In this document: in pieces, positions 19,274-28,446 of the stretch
Layout: each line of letters begins with the position of its first letter
Position numbering within the stretch: position 1 is the first letter of the stretch
NCBI RefSeq assembly: GCF_001043025.1
Contig: NZ_JYLD01000004.1
Location: 1 to 64,000 of the forward strand
Length of the DNA: 64,000 nt
Origin: Pseudomonas helleri
GTDB lineage: Bacteria; Pseudomonadota; Gammaproteobacteria; Pseudomonadales; Pseudomonadaceae
Direction of reading: 5' to 3'
Translations under genes and position numbers: made by a program
The notes under the pieces: model-generated
What the model was told of the DNA's origin: nothing
Databases searched by the model: none
What the model saw: only the letters and a program-made list of their open reading frames with translations

Positions 19274-19972
19274 TTAAGCTATTTCGGCAACCACGGCAGC
19301 CAATGCTTTGCCCGGATCAGCCGCTTGGCTGATCGGGCGACCAATAACCAGGTAATCAGAACCCGCATCCAACGCCTGACGTGGAGTCAAAATGCGACGC
19401 TGGTCATCCTGAGCACTGCCAGCAGGACGAATCCCTGGCGTTACCAATTGCAGCGACGGGTGTGCGGCCTTCAGCGCTTGCGCTTCCAGAGCCGAGCACA
19501 CCAGCCCATCCATACCGGCCTTTTGTGCCAAAGCAGCCAAACGCAACACTTGCTCTTGTGGCTCGATGTCCAGGCCGATGGCAGCGAGGTCCTCACGCTC
19601 CATGCTGGTCAATACCGTGACACCAATCAACAACGGTTGCGGGCCGGTACGCTTGTCCAGCTCTTCACGGCAGGCAGCCATCATGCGCAAGCCGCCCGAA
19701 CAGTGAACGTTAACCATCCACACGCCCATCTCGGCAGCAGCCTTTACGGCCATCGCGGTGGTGTTGGGGATGTCATGGAATTTTAGGTCCAGAAAGACCT
19801 CAAAGCCTTTGTCACGCAACGTACCGACAATCTCAGCAGCGCAACTGGTGAACAGCTCTTTGCCCACTTTTACGCGGCACAGTTTCGGGTCCAACTGATC
19901 AGCCAATTTCAGTGCGGCGTCACGCGTTGGGTAATCCAGGGCGACGATGATAGGAGTCTGGCAGTCGGACAT
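19274..19972 (-). CDS. pyrF: Orotidine 5'-phosphate decarboxylase
   Basis: Last step of de novo UMP synthesis: OMP to UMP and CO2. The 232-residue TIM barrel has [18 protein letters not shown] at the start, the catalytic [12 protein letters not shown] motif (Lys and two Asp), and the phosphate-binding VTPGIRP and YLVIGRPI. I choose the ATG at 19972 ([13 protein letters not shown]), giving the common Pseudomonas length; a longer frame adds 12 unsupported residues. Confidence 0.96.
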   Translation of the reverse strand: MSDCQTPIIVALDYPTRDAALKLADQLDPKLCRVKVGKELFTSCAAEIVGTLRDKGFEVFLDLKFHDIPNTTAMAVKAAAEMGVWMVNVHCSGGLRMMAACREELDKRTGPQPLLIGVTVLTSMEREDLAAIGLDIEPQEQVLRLAALAQKAGMDGLVCSALEAQALKAAHPSLQLVTPGIRPAGSAQDDQRRILTPRQALDAGSDYLVIGRPISQAADPGKALAAVVAEIA

Positions 19973-20203
19973 TAGCGGGTTCTCAGGCTGGTCGAAATCG
20001 GCGCGCATTGTAGCGGAAGCCGCCGCCTACCGGCACCCGATGATCGTATTTTCATGACTTTAATCATCTTGAGGTGATCACACGCGCACGAAAAAATAAC
20101 CGGCCTACAATGAAATCACTGATTACTCACACACTTAACGGGATAGACAGCACAACGCTTCGCAAATTTTTTGCTCAGCCACGTGCCCTTCAAGGAGAAC
20201 ACA

Positions 20204-20371
20204 ATGCCCTGGTATGGTTGGATAATACTCATCGTAGTCATCGGCGCTATAGTTGGCGGCCTGATGACCCTGCGTGACACCGCCGACAAAGTGGAACTGA
20301 CCGATGAGCAGCGCAAACGCGTTGCTGAACGCAATGCTGAAATGGACGCAAAAGAATCAAAGGACCGGTAA
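20204..20371 (+). CDS. Small single-span membrane protein, DUF2897 family
   Basis: A 55-residue product with one N-terminal hydrophobic helix (WYGWIILIVVIGAIVGGL) followed by a charged, Lys/Glu-rich tail (TDEQRKRVAERNAEMDAKE). This is the layout of DUF2897 proteins found in pseudomonads; no function is known. The ATG at 20204 is preceded by AAGGAGA at 20192-20198, which decides it over an in-frame upstream start. It is divergent from pyrF and ends before an imperfect hairpin. Confidence 0.82.
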   Translation: MPWYGWIILIVVIGAIVGGLMTLRDTADKVELTDEQRKRVAERNAEMDAKESKDR

Positions 20372-20381
20372 AACGTGGGCA

Positions 20382-20417
20382 GTCCTCAGCGCTCGTTCAA
20401 GGATGAGCTCTGAGGAC
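20382..20417. terminator. Hairpin downstream of the small membrane protein gene
   Basis: GTCCTCAG-C-GCTC pairs with GAGC-T-CTGAGGAC around a 10-base loop. It begins 10 bases after the stop codon. There is no T run after it, so it is a candidate terminator or mRNA-stabilising hairpin. Confidence 0.5.
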
Positions 20418-20505
20418 AAATGCCTATACACAAATGCACGAAGTGTCTGTGCAATGGCTCGAAACTCAGGGCTATGATGCGTCATTGCATTAAGAGGCTG
20501 CAGCC

Positions 20506-21063
20506 ATGCGTTACTCACCCGACCACAAAGCCCTGACGCATCAACGCATTATTAAAGAAGCCGCCTGCCTGTTTCGACGTGACGGGATTGGAGCAACCGG
20601 CCTGCAGCCCCTGATGAAATCACTGGGCCTGACCCACGGTGGCTTTTACGCTCACTTCGCCTCAAAAAACGAACTGGTTGAAAAAGCCCTGCAACAGGCA
20701 GCATATGAAGTCGATGGCCTGTGTGCCGATATATTCAGCCAGCCGCAGCCGCTGCATGTGTTTATTGATGCCTACCTGTCGCAATGGCACGTGACCTCGC
20801 CCCATGAAGGCTGCCCATTGCCAACCATGTCTGCAGAAATGGCACAGCAAGGACATGCCAGCCCGACGACCGACAGCGTTATCAACGCAAGGCTCAAACA
20901 AATCGAAAGCACGCTGCCGGGCACAGAGGCGCAAGATCAGAGCATCATGATATTCGCCAGCTTGGTGGGCGCATTGGTGCTTGCCCGAAGCGCTGAAAGT
21001 GACGCATTAAGAGAAAAAATCCTGGATGTAACACGTAAAACACTGAAGCAATCAGTCGAGTAA
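20506..21063 (+). CDS. TetR/AcrR-family transcriptional regulator
   Basis: A 185-residue repressor-type protein with an N-terminal helix-turn-helix (HQRIIKEAACLFRRDGIGAT, then LGLTHGGFYAHFASKNELV) and a helical ligand domain containing HEGCPLPTMSAEMAQQG, the GCP-type segment common in one TetR subgroup. It stands alone between the small membrane protein gene and comEA, so no target can be inferred from neighbours. Confidence 0.87.
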   Translation: MRYSPDHKALTHQRIIKEAACLFRRDGIGATGLQPLMKSLGLTHGGFYAHFASKNELVEKALQQAAYEVDGLCADIFSQPQPLHVFIDAYLSQWHVTSPHEGCPLPTMSAEMAQQGHASPTTDSVINARLKQIESTLPGTEAQDQSIMIFASLVGALVLARSAESDALREKILDVTRKTLKQSVE

Positions 21064-21080
21064 AAGCGGCTGCAAACAAA

Positions 21081-21106
21081 AAAGGCCAGTCATTGACTGG
21101 CCTTCT
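21081..21106 (-). terminator. Rho-independent terminator of comEA
   Basis: On the minus strand GGCCAGTCA / TGACTGGCC forms a stem followed by TTTTTTG, 18 bases after the comEA stop codon. Read on the plus strand it could also receive the TetR gene, with a poorer T tract. Confidence 0.8.
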
Positions 21107-21123
21107 GCATTCCCGCGCTTTAC

Positions 21124-21453
21124 TTAGTTAACGGCAACCCGATCCCGGTTCTTGTCGAAAATGGCTTTGCCTATGCCTTTGACTTCCAACAACTCATCGG
21201 CCGAAGCAAAAGCGCCATTTGCCTCACGGTAAGCAACGATTGCTTTAGCCTTGGCGGCACCCACACCGGACAGTTCGCGCTGAAGTGTCGCCTCATCTGC
21301 CGTATTGAGGTTGATTGTCATCACTTGAACATCGGGTGAAGCCGCCGCAGCCACGACCGGTACACCTGTTTCGGCCACAGGAGCAGCATTAGTCGCGCTG
21401 GAAACACCGACCATCAAAGCCAAAAACATCGAAGAGAGCAAGGCAATACGCAT
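21124..21453 (-). CDS. ComEA-family helix-hairpin-helix protein
   Basis: A 109-residue secreted or periplasmic protein with a signal peptide (MRIALLSSMFLALMVGVSS, cleavage likely after TNAA) and one C-terminal pair of helix-hairpin-helix motifs (INLNTADEATLQRELSGVG and LLEVKGIGKAIFDKNRDRV), the DNA-binding part of ComEA. Family members bind incoming DNA in transformation; in Pseudomonas this gene regularly follows wbpM and its role is not settled. I choose the ATG at 21453, which has GGAG 7 bases upstream, over a GTG lying within that site. Confidence 0.88.
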   Translation of the reverse strand: MRIALLSSMFLALMVGVSSATNAAPVAETGVPVVAAAASPDVQVMTINLNTADEATLQRELSGVGAAKAKAIVAYREANGAFASADELLEVKGIGKAIFDKNRDRVAVN

Positions 21454-21565
21454 AAGTGACACTCCAATACATCGTTAAGTGGAAACAGCTTTCCTGAGCT
21501 GTACTCCAAACTTAGGCGATGGTTGGAGGGTGTCAAAAATGTGTCAGTTGCAGGGTGTGTATAGA

Positions 21566-23560
21566 CTAGGGCTCAATCCGATGTTGCAGGTGAATCCAGT
21601 CCACAATTTCACCCTCAGGTGAATATCCACTGACTGTTTCACGTAACAATTGTCGAACTCGTGGATAGTCGTCCTGATCTACTGCGTCAAGCAATTGATC
21701 AAGTTTTTGCTTGAGTTCACTCCAAGACAACATGTCCTCATTGGCACACATGATCATTGGATGCTGCGTAGCGATTACGTTGTCGCCAATCAGCAATTCT
21801 TCGTAAAGCTTTTCTCCAGGACGAAGCCCTGTGAATTCGATTTCAATGTCGCCATGCAAGTTCTTATCGGAGCGCACGCTTAGACCTGAAAGATGGATCA
21901 TCTTCTCAGCCAGTTCGACAATGCGTACCGGTTCACCCATATCAAGAACAAAGACATCACCACCCTGCCCCATGGAGCCGGCCTGGATAACCAATTGGGC
22001 CGCCTCAGGAATGGTCATGAAGTATCGGGTAATCTTAGGATGAGTGACCGTCAGTGGGCCACCGGCTTTGATCTGCTTATGGAATAGAGGAATCACTGAA
22101 CCCGATGAGCCCAACACATTGCCGAAACGAACCATAGTGAAACGAGTTTTATTGACCCTGACTACGTTTGACTTATCGCCCAGCAAGACAGGGGCTACCT
22201 CATGGCTGAGAGCCTGAAGCGTCATCTCAGCTAATCGCTTGGTACTCCCCATCACATTGGTCGGGCGTACGGCCTTGTCTGTGGAGATCAAGACAAAGTT
22301 CTCCACCCCTGCCTGAAGGGCTGCCTGAGCAGTGTTGAGTGTGCCAATAACGTTATTAAGGACCCCTTCCGCGATATTGTGCTCAACCATGGGCACATGC
22401 TTATAAGCCGCGGCGTGATAAACCGTATCAACCTTCCAGGTTTTCATCAGATCGAGCAGCTTCTGAGAATTTCGAACCGACCCCAAAATCGGTAGCACTT
22501 TCACCGAGAGCGATTCGCGACTCACCTGTTGCTCAAGCTCAGAAAGGATGCTGTAAAGATTGAACTCACTGTGTTCGAACAGTAATAACGTTGTTGGGTT
22601 CAGGGACAGAATCTGACGACATAGCTCAGAGCCAATTGAGCCTCCCGCGCCTGTGACTAAAACACATTGACCTTTAATGCAATGCTCTAACAAATCCGCC
22701 TGCGCGGGCACTGCATCACGACCCAGTAAATCAGCGATATCCACTTCCTGGATATCGTCAACCTTGACCCGGCCACTTGCCAAGTCCATGAAGCCGGGAA
22801 CACTGCGTACATGCAGCGCAAAGCCCTCTAGCAATCCCAATATCTCGCGACGACGTGCACGTGATGACGAAGGGATGGCCAAAAGTAGTTCTTGAGCGCC
22901 AGTTCGATCGATCATCTGCTGCATATTTTCAGGCTTGAAAACCTGCAAGCCTGAAATAACCCGATCAGCAATGCTTTCATCATCATCAACGAAAGCCACA
23001 GGGCGCATCAGCCGGCCCATGCGCAATGCAGCAACCAACTGGTTACCCGCAGCACCCGCACCGTAAATAGCGACTCGCGGCAGGCCATCATCGCGACTGG
23101 TAAAAGGCACGTGCTGGGCAGCGGAAAACCAATCCCCCAAGAAGTACTGACGCATGGCCAAGCGTAAACCGCCCAACATGATCAAGCTCAGCCACCAATA
23201 GTTGAAAATGATTGAGCGTGGAACGACGTTGTCGTGATTGCTATACCAGTACACCACTACCGCCAGGATCAGCGCAGACAAGCTGACTGCTTTAATGATA
23301 GCGATGAGGGCATCATTGCCGAAATAGCGCATGACTGCGCGGTACATGCCAAAACGGATAAACAGGGGAATGGCTACTAAAGGCGCGGTGACAAATAGCC
23401 AGACATGCGTTTTGACTGGGTTAGTCATATCGTCTATACCCAGCCGAACAACGAACGCCAACCACAAGGCTAGCCAAACGAGCATGATGTCTGAGGCTAC
23501 CTGAATAGCGCGCTTTTGCCGTCGAGACAAATTTAGTAAAAAAGATCTAATTATAGCCAT
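21566..23560 (-). CDS. wbpM: UDP-GlcNAc 4,6-dehydratase WbpM (FlaA1/PglF/CapD family)
   Basis: Membrane-bound nucleotide-sugar dehydratase that makes UDP-2-acetamido-2,6-dideoxy-4-hexulose, the entry to QuiNAc/FucNAc and bacillosamine-type sugars of the O antigen. The 664-residue protein has four N-terminal membrane helices, a CoA/NAD-binding-like domain (AIYGAGAAGNQLVAALRMG) and a C-terminal catalytic Rossmann domain (VLVTGAGGSIGSELCRQIL, STDKAVRPTN, VMGSTKR with catalytic Met/Lys). It marks the left border of the O-antigen locus and probably ends its operon. The start is uncertain: ATG at 23560 has AGAGG very close; a GTG at 23575 is the alternative. Confidence 0.93.
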   Translation of the reverse strand: MAIIRSFLLNLSRRQKRAIQVASDIMLVWLALWLAFVVRLGIDDMTNPVKTHVWLFVTAPLVAIPLFIRFGMYRAVMRYFGNDALIAIIKAVSLSALILAVVVYWYSNHDNVVPRSIIFNYWWLSLIMLGGLRLAMRQYFLGDWFSAAQHVPFTSRDDGLPRVAIYGAGAAGNQLVAALRMGRLMRPVAFVDDDESIADRVISGLQVFKPENMQQMIDRTGAQELLLAIPSSSRARRREILGLLEGFALHVRSVPGFMDLASGRVKVDDIQEVDIADLLGRDAVPAQADLLEHCIKGQCVLVTGAGGSIGSELCRQILSLNPTTLLLFEHSEFNLYSILSELEQQVSRESLSVKVLPILGSVRNSQKLLDLMKTWKVDTVYHAAAYKHVPMVEHNIAEGVLNNVIGTLNTAQAALQAGVENFVLISTDKAVRPTNVMGSTKRLAEMTLQALSHEVAPVLLGDKSNVVRVNKTRFTMVRFGNVLGSSGSVIPLFHKQIKAGGPLTVTHPKITRYFMTIPEAAQLVIQAGSMGQGGDVFVLDMGEPVRIVELAEKMIHLSGLSVRSDKNLHGDIEIEFTGLRPGEKLYEELLIGDNVIATQHPMIMCANEDMLSWSELKQKLDQLLDAVDQDDYPRVRQLLRETVSGYSPEGEIVDWIHLQHRIEP

Positions 23561-23646
23561 AACCTCTTTGAACACCTGTGCAGTTCCAAAACCAATACGC
23601 AGCCTGCTGCTGTGTGCAAACCTAGTACTTATAAAGTAGCACCTGC

Positions 23647-24822
23647 TTACAAAGATGCTTCCTTTACAACACTACTCAATATCTCACAGGTCAGAGCTAT
23701 CTCTTGGTCTGTCAGCGTAGGGTGAACCAAAAACATCATGCTTGTTTCACCTAGTTCTTTGGCGTGTTCAAGACGTTGAGCAGGCCTCCATCCAGTATTG
23801 TCAAAGGCCTTTTCAAGATAAACCTCTGAGCACGAGCCTGAAAAGGCAGGTACCCCTTGGGCAACAATTTCATTAAGAATGCGATCACGGGACCAATCTG
23901 CTTTAAGGCACTCAGGGCGCACAAACACGTAGCACTTATAGGCGGCATGAACGTCACTTGCTGGCAGGTCAGGTACTCGAAGAGCAGGTGACTGCTTCGC
24001 AGCGTTCCAAATCTGAAGGGCATTATTCAAACGAGTAGCTTGCCAGTCATGCATACGTCGCAACTGAATACGACCTATGACAGCTTGCACCTCCAGCATC
24101 CGCCAGTTCGTACCAAAGCTCTCGTGCAGCCAACGAAATCCGGGGGCATGCTCACGCTCATAGACAGCTTCCCAACTCTTGCCGTGATCTTTGTGTGCCC
24201 ACATATCCAACCAGAGTTGGCGATCATTAGTCGTAACCATGCCCCCCTCACCACCTGTTGTCATGATCTTGTCCTGGCAAAAGGACCAGGCACCGACATG
24301 GCCAATAGAACCAACCGGACGGCCTTTGTAATGAGCTCCGTGAGCTTGAGCACAATCCTCAATAATCTTGAGGCCAAACTCATCTGCCAATGCCATGATT
24401 GGATCCATATCACATGACCAGCCTGCCAAATGGACACAAATCACCGCTTTAGTGCGAGGAGTCAAAACCTGGCGGATGGTTTCTGCAGTAATATTCTGCG
24501 AATTCAAATCCACATCGGCAAAAACTGGTATCGCTCCGGCATTTACAATACTTGAAACTGAAGCCAGGAAAGTGCGAGAGGTTACTATCACCTCATCACC
24601 AGTGCCAATACGAAGGGCTTTTAATGCCAAATCCAGGGCGACAGTCCCATTTGCCAAAGCCACGGCATATTCAGTCCCAGACCACGTAGCAAATTCTTTT
24701 TCAAAAAAACGAGTTTCCTGACCAGTCCAATAATTAACTTTATTCGACAAAATCACGGCACGGACTGCATCAGCTTCTTCATCAGAAAAAGAAGGCCATG
24801 GAGAAAAATTAGTATTTAGCAC
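23647..24822 (-). CDS. DegT/DnrJ/EryC1/StrS sugar aminotransferase
   Basis: PLP-dependent enzyme that aminates a keto nucleotide sugar. The 391-residue protein shows the fold-type-I sugar aminotransferase features: SRTFLASVSSIVNAGAIPVF, EDCAQAHGA, and the PLP lysine in QDKIMTTGGEGG (Lys185). Beside wbpM and a PglD/NeuD-type acyltransferase, the likely substrate is the 4-keto product of WbpM, giving a 4-amino sugar, as PglE does; a dTDP-4-keto substrate made via RmlB/RmlC is also possible. The start is a GTG with AGAGG 6 to 7 bases upstream. Confidence 0.88.
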   Translation of the reverse strand: MLNTNFSPWPSFSDEEADAVRAVILSNKVNYWTGQETRFFEKEFATWSGTEYAVALANGTVALDLALKALRIGTGDEVIVTSRTFLASVSSIVNAGAIPVFADVDLNSQNITAETIRQVLTPRTKAVICVHLAGWSCDMDPIMALADEFGLKIIEDCAQAHGAHYKGRPVGSIGHVGAWSFCQDKIMTTGGEGGMVTTNDRQLWLDMWAHKDHGKSWEAVYEREHAPGFRWLHESFGTNWRMLEVQAVIGRIQLRRMHDWQATRLNNALQIWNAAKQSPALRVPDLPASDVHAAYKCYVFVRPECLKADWSRDRILNEIVAQGVPAFSGSCSEVYLEKAFDNTGWRPAQRLEHAKELGETSMMFLVHPTLTDQEIALTCEILSSVVKEASL

Positions 24823-24871
24823 AATTAACCTCTGCGTAGACGCTGACCATCAATTATAAGTTTCATGAAGC

Positions 24872-25888
24872 TTACCATTTAATAATGCAGCCAGCCCAAG
24901 AATACCCTACACCAAAACCAACACCTGCAACTGTTTTGCCCTCAACTAAAACACCTTTATTTAACGACTCTTTAAGCGCGATAGGAATACTGCTTGAAAC
25001 AGTATTACCACAGTGTGCAAACTCTGCAATAAACTTTTCAGAGGGCAGTTTAATTCTGCGCCGCAAAGAATCGAGCATAAATTTATTAGCTTGATGAAAC
25101 GCAAACAAGTCAACCTGATCAATCGTAAATTCATCATCAAACAACGATGCAAATAGTTCAGGTACACGACGCATGGAAAATTCAAAAATAGCAGAGCCAT
25201 TCATGTACAAATTGGCATCAGTACGAGAATTTCCACTGTCATCCGTATAAAGTTCGGGCTCTAAATTGAGTGCCGCGGGATGGCGAGCACCTCCAATAGG
25301 TACAATTAGATTTTTAGCACCCGCACCATCGGTGCCATAACGAAATCGATCAAGAAACGGGCCACTTGCAGACGCCTGAATCAACGTTGCTGCAGCGGCG
25401 TCTCCGAACAAGGTCCTAACACTTTTATCTGCGGGATGAATAAATTTGCTATAGCTTTCCGCCGTCACTAACAGGATATTTTTTGCTTGCCCTGTTTCAA
25501 TCAATCCTTTGGCTAATCCCAGACCATAAATAAAACCTGAACAGCCCTGATTGTAATCAAAAGCTCCGCACAGTGTTGAAAGTCCAAGACGATCCTGCAA
25601 AATGCAAGCAGTGGCAGGTAAAAAGTAATCTGGGCTTTGAGTACACAGAATAATAAAATCTATCTCGGATCGATCGATAGTACCTGTTGCTAATAACTTT
25701 TCACACGCGAGAAAGGCTAAATCAGACGCACATTCATCCTGCGCAATAATTCGACGATCGCTAATTCCTGTTTTATTAAATATTTTATCTACGTTCCACT
25801 CGGGAAACTCACGCGCCAGTTCATCATTAGTCAGTGAGTTAACAGGAAGGACATATTCAATAGCTGTGACTCGGGCAAATACATTCAT
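24872..25888 (-). CDS. 3-oxoacyl-ACP synthase III (KAS III) A
   Basis: FabH-like condensing enzyme of 338 residues. The catalytic triad is intact: Cys116 (NQGCSGFIYG), His265 (FHQANKF) and Asn295 (HCGNTVSSS). KAS III enzymes join a short acyl-CoA or acyl-ACP to malonyl-ACP to give a 3-oxoacyl-ACP. It lies in an O-antigen operon with an acyl carrier protein, a ketoreductase, a second KAS III and an acyltransferase, so it probably helps build an N-acyl group for a sugar, not membrane lipid. I start at the ATG at 25888 (MNVFARVTAIEYVLP), 4 bases after the stop of the preceding acyltransferase gene. The region is AT-rich compared with the flanks. Confidence 0.9.
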   Translation of the reverse strand: MNVFARVTAIEYVLPVNSLTNDELAREFPEWNVDKIFNKTGISDRRIIAQDECASDLAFLACEKLLATGTIDRSEIDFIILCTQSPDYFLPATACILQDRLGLSTLCGAFDYNQGCSGFIYGLGLAKGLIETGQAKNILLVTAESYSKFIHPADKSVRTLFGDAAAATLIQASASGPFLDRFRYGTDGAGAKNLIVPIGGARHPAALNLEPELYTDDSGNSRTDANLYMNGSAIFEFSMRRVPELFASLFDDEFTIDQVDLFAFHQANKFMLDSLRRRIKLPSEKFIAEFAHCGNTVSSSIPIALKESLNKGVLVEGKTVAGVGFGVGYSWAGCIIKW

Positions 25889-25892
25889 TTGA

Positions 25893-26558
25893 TCATCCGG
25901 AAATACGTTTGGCTGGAACACCGAATACCGTAACACCTGGCGCAACTTTTCTGATGGCTACGCTCCCGGCACCGACAACTGCGTACTCACCCACTACAAC
26001 CTTGGGCACAACAACCGCGTGAGAACCTAGAAATGCACCCTCTAACAATTTAACCCCCCCCGTTACATCACAATGACCACTCAGTGTGCAAAAGTCTGAC
26101 ACCAAGGTGTCATGGCCAATGGTGCAACTAGAGTTAATGGTGACAAAGTCACCGACAACTAAATCCGTCGAAAGGACTGTGAACGGGCAAATGACAGATC
26201 CCTCGCCAATTTTTACGCGGGGACCGACAATCACAGTAGGGTGAAGCAGAGTGTAAAAATTTGCGCCTTTAACTTTTAATTTATCTGTTAATATTTTTTT
26301 GACGCGAGGATTGGCAATTGCACAGACGACATATATGTCGTCTGCAGGGACAAAATTTTCGACAGTTGACAATATAGGCGGAAGATCAGAAAAACCATTT
26401 AGGGCATCTCCAGAATCATCAATAAAACCGGAAATTATCCATTCAGCGGTGTTCGTCGAACGAAGAGTTCCCTGGCTAATAAGATCCAAAAGCCAGGCAT
26501 AAACTTCACGCCCAAAACCACCTGCCCCCAAGATCACAAGTTTATTTGTCTTGATCAT
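25893..26558 (-). CDS. PglD/NeuD-type sugar N-acyltransferase
   Basis: A 221-residue protein with the two-domain build of this family: an N-terminal nucleotide-binding fold (LVILGAGGFGREVYAWLLD) and a C-terminal left-handed beta-helix of hexapeptide repeats (IGEGSVICPFTVLSTDLVVG onwards). The catalytic His is expected in SSCTIGHDTLV. PglD transfers acetyl from acetyl-CoA to the 4-amino group of UDP-4-amino sugars. Here the flanking KAS III, ketoreductase and ACP genes suggest a longer hydroxyacyl donor, possibly ACP-bound. It overlaps the SDR gene by 4 bases. Confidence 0.85.
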   Translation of the reverse strand: MIKTNKLVILGAGGFGREVYAWLLDLISQGTLRSTNTAEWIISGFIDDSGDALNGFSDLPPILSTVENFVPADDIYVVCAIANPRVKKILTDKLKVKGANFYTLLHPTVIVGPRVKIGEGSVICPFTVLSTDLVVGDFVTINSSCTIGHDTLVSDFCTLSGHCDVTGGVKLLEGAFLGSHAVVVPKVVVGEYAVVGAGSVAIRKVAPGVTVFGVPAKRISG

Positions 26559-27316
26559 GCAAGGTAGCCCCCATCAACAACCATAGCAGTGCCAGTAACC
26601 CAACGAGCTGCTGGTGAAAGAAGATAGTTAACTGCATAGGCAACATCGTCTGCCTTGCCAAAACCGAGAGGATGCCGCTGTTCGATCGCAAGCATTGAGT
26701 CAGCACCCACTAAAGACTCTAATGTATCGACTAGCTCAGTTTGTACGACCCCAGGAGCAATTGCGTTAACACGAATACCTTCACGTGCCAACTCTACGGC
26801 TGCCGCACGCACCATAGCCTCAACAGCCCCCTTGCTTGCGCAGTAACCGAGGAGCGCGGGTTCACCAGCTTGGGCCATTACAGAAGAAATCAGAACAATA
26901 CTGCCACCAGAAGCACATACCCCCTTCTGACGAAAAGCCTTAATCAGTAAAAAACCTGAAGTTACATTGGTTGCCATGATCTTATCCCAATGCCCGGCAC
27001 TCATAGCTCGAATTGGCATTGGCATCTGTACACCAGCAGCATGAACCAATCCATCCAGAGGAGATGTCCTTTTAACAACTTCCTTCAACCATTGAGAAAC
27101 ATCAGCACCAGACAAGAAATCAAATAACTCAATTGAATGACCTGCACCTTGTAACTGGCTAAGGGTAGACTCCAGGCGCGTCATGTCACGAGCAACTAAT
27201 GTTAGACTTGCGCCCTGTTTACTAAGCCAAATAGCAACTGCACGCCCGATCCCTGAAGAAGCACCTGTTACCAGTATATGCTTGCCAGCCATCGAAAAAG
27301 GATTCACCTCTGTCAC
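26555..27316 (-). CDS. SDR ketoreductase (FabG-like)
   Basis: A 253-residue short-chain dehydrogenase with TGASSGIG cofactor motif, LISSVMAQ catalytic Ser and YCASKGA (Tyr-Lys). An Arg after the second strand (LVARDMTRLE) favours NADPH, as in FabG. Sitting between two KAS III genes and overlapping both neighbours by 4 bases, it most likely reduces their 3-oxoacyl-ACP products to 3-hydroxyacyl-ACP. A sugar ketoreductase role cannot be excluded. Confidence 0.87.
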   Translation of the reverse strand: MTEVNPFSMAGKHILVTGASSGIGRAVAIWLSKQGASLTLVARDMTRLESTLSQLQGAGHSIELFDFLSGADVSQWLKEVVKRTSPLDGLVHAAGVQMPMPIRAMSAGHWDKIMATNVTSGFLLIKAFRQKGVCASGGSIVLISSVMAQAGEPALLGYCASKGAVEAMVRAAAVELAREGIRVNAIAPGVVQTELVDTLESLVGADSMLAIEQRHPLGFGKADDVAYAVNYLLSPAARWVTGTAMVVDGGYLA

Positions 27317-28395
27317 ATTTCACCTTCGGTTTCAGAGTTGGAAGTAACGGTAAGCGAGCTAACCCAGACATTATCAAAATCAGCTATACATCCTGCCCAA
27401 GAATACCCGACGCCAAACCCAGCTAACATGAAGCGGCCAGATAAATGACTGCCTGCTTTATTCTGATGAAGACTAAGTGCAAGAGGAATTGAAGCGCAAC
27501 TTGTATTGCCAACATCTTTCACATCCAACACTACCTTTTCAGGTGGTAGTTTCATCCGTTTAACCAGATGCTCCAGCATGAAGCGATTAGCCTGATGGAA
27601 AACATAATGATCGATCTCTTTTCCACTTGCTGTATTTGCTTCATGAAGAGCCTTTACGAGTGCCGGTACACGAGCCAGAGTAAATGCAAAAATCTCGGCA
27701 CCATTCATGTACAGGTCGTAAGGCCCTCGAACTCCTGGTTCTGAGGTTTCAGTCGACTGACCATGGCGGTCTCGGAAACCTCCAGACGGCACGATCAGGT
27801 TCTTGGCTCCTCTCCCATCTGTCCCCATGACAAAGGGCATATCAGGAGCAGACGGGTCATGTTCCAATATCGTTGCTGACCCAGCGTCACCAAATAATGC
27901 TGCGACCGAACGATCTGCAGGAGAGACAATTTTACTGATGGTATCGCCGACCAATAACAAAGCACGTTGACTTCCACCACCAGACAAAAGTGATCCTGCT
28001 ACCCAGAGCCCGTATGTATATCCTGAACAACCCAATGCGATGTCAAATGCTGCAGCGTGCATGGGTAGATTTAAGCGTTCTTGTAAGATGCATGCAGTGG
28101 CTGGCAAAGTGAAATCATGGGTCTGTGATACAAAAATCAAAGTATCAATAGTTGATCTGTCAATATTCAGATCACTTATCAGGCGTTCAGCTGCTGCGAC
28201 ACATAGATCTGAGGAGCATTCACTAGACACCACATGACGACGTTCTACTCCCGTGCTAGACATGATCTTGTTGAGATTTTCAGCACCAAATGCATCAGTA
28301 AGGCTGGTGACCTCGGCAACGTGAGCCGGCACAGCACAAGCTATTCCTTTGACACGAACATTTTTGACCGAACGGATGTGATTATTGCCAACCAT
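27313..28395 (-). CDS. 3-oxoacyl-ACP synthase III (KAS III) B
   Basis: Second FabH-like enzyme in the operon, 360 residues, with triad Cys123 (ALGCSGYTYG), His267 (FHQANRF) and Asn297 (DVGNTSCAS). It is clearly related to KAS III A but diverged throughout and has a 15 to 20 residue C-terminal extension rich in Ser/Thr/Glu. Two such enzymes with one reductase would allow two successive condensations, or two different primers. The ATG at 28395 has CAGGAG 6 bases upstream. Confidence 0.9.
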   Translation of the reverse strand: MVGNNHIRSVKNVRVKGIACAVPAHVAEVTSLTDAFGAENLNKIMSSTGVERRHVVSSECSSDLCVAAAERLISDLNIDRSTIDTLIFVSQTHDFTLPATACILQERLNLPMHAAAFDIALGCSGYTYGLWVAGSLLSGGGSQRALLLVGDTISKIVSPADRSVAALFGDAGSATILEHDPSAPDMPFVMGTDGRGAKNLIVPSGGFRDRHGQSTETSEPGVRGPYDLYMNGAEIFAFTLARVPALVKALHEANTASGKEIDHYVFHQANRFMLEHLVKRMKLPPEKVVLDVKDVGNTSCASIPLALSLHQNKAGSHLSGRFMLAGFGVGYSWAGCIADFDNVWVSSLTVTSNSETEGEM

Positions 28396-28446
28396 CTTAA
28401 ACTCCTGCTGTTCGAGTTTTGCGGGCTTGTATATTCAAAAGGCTCT

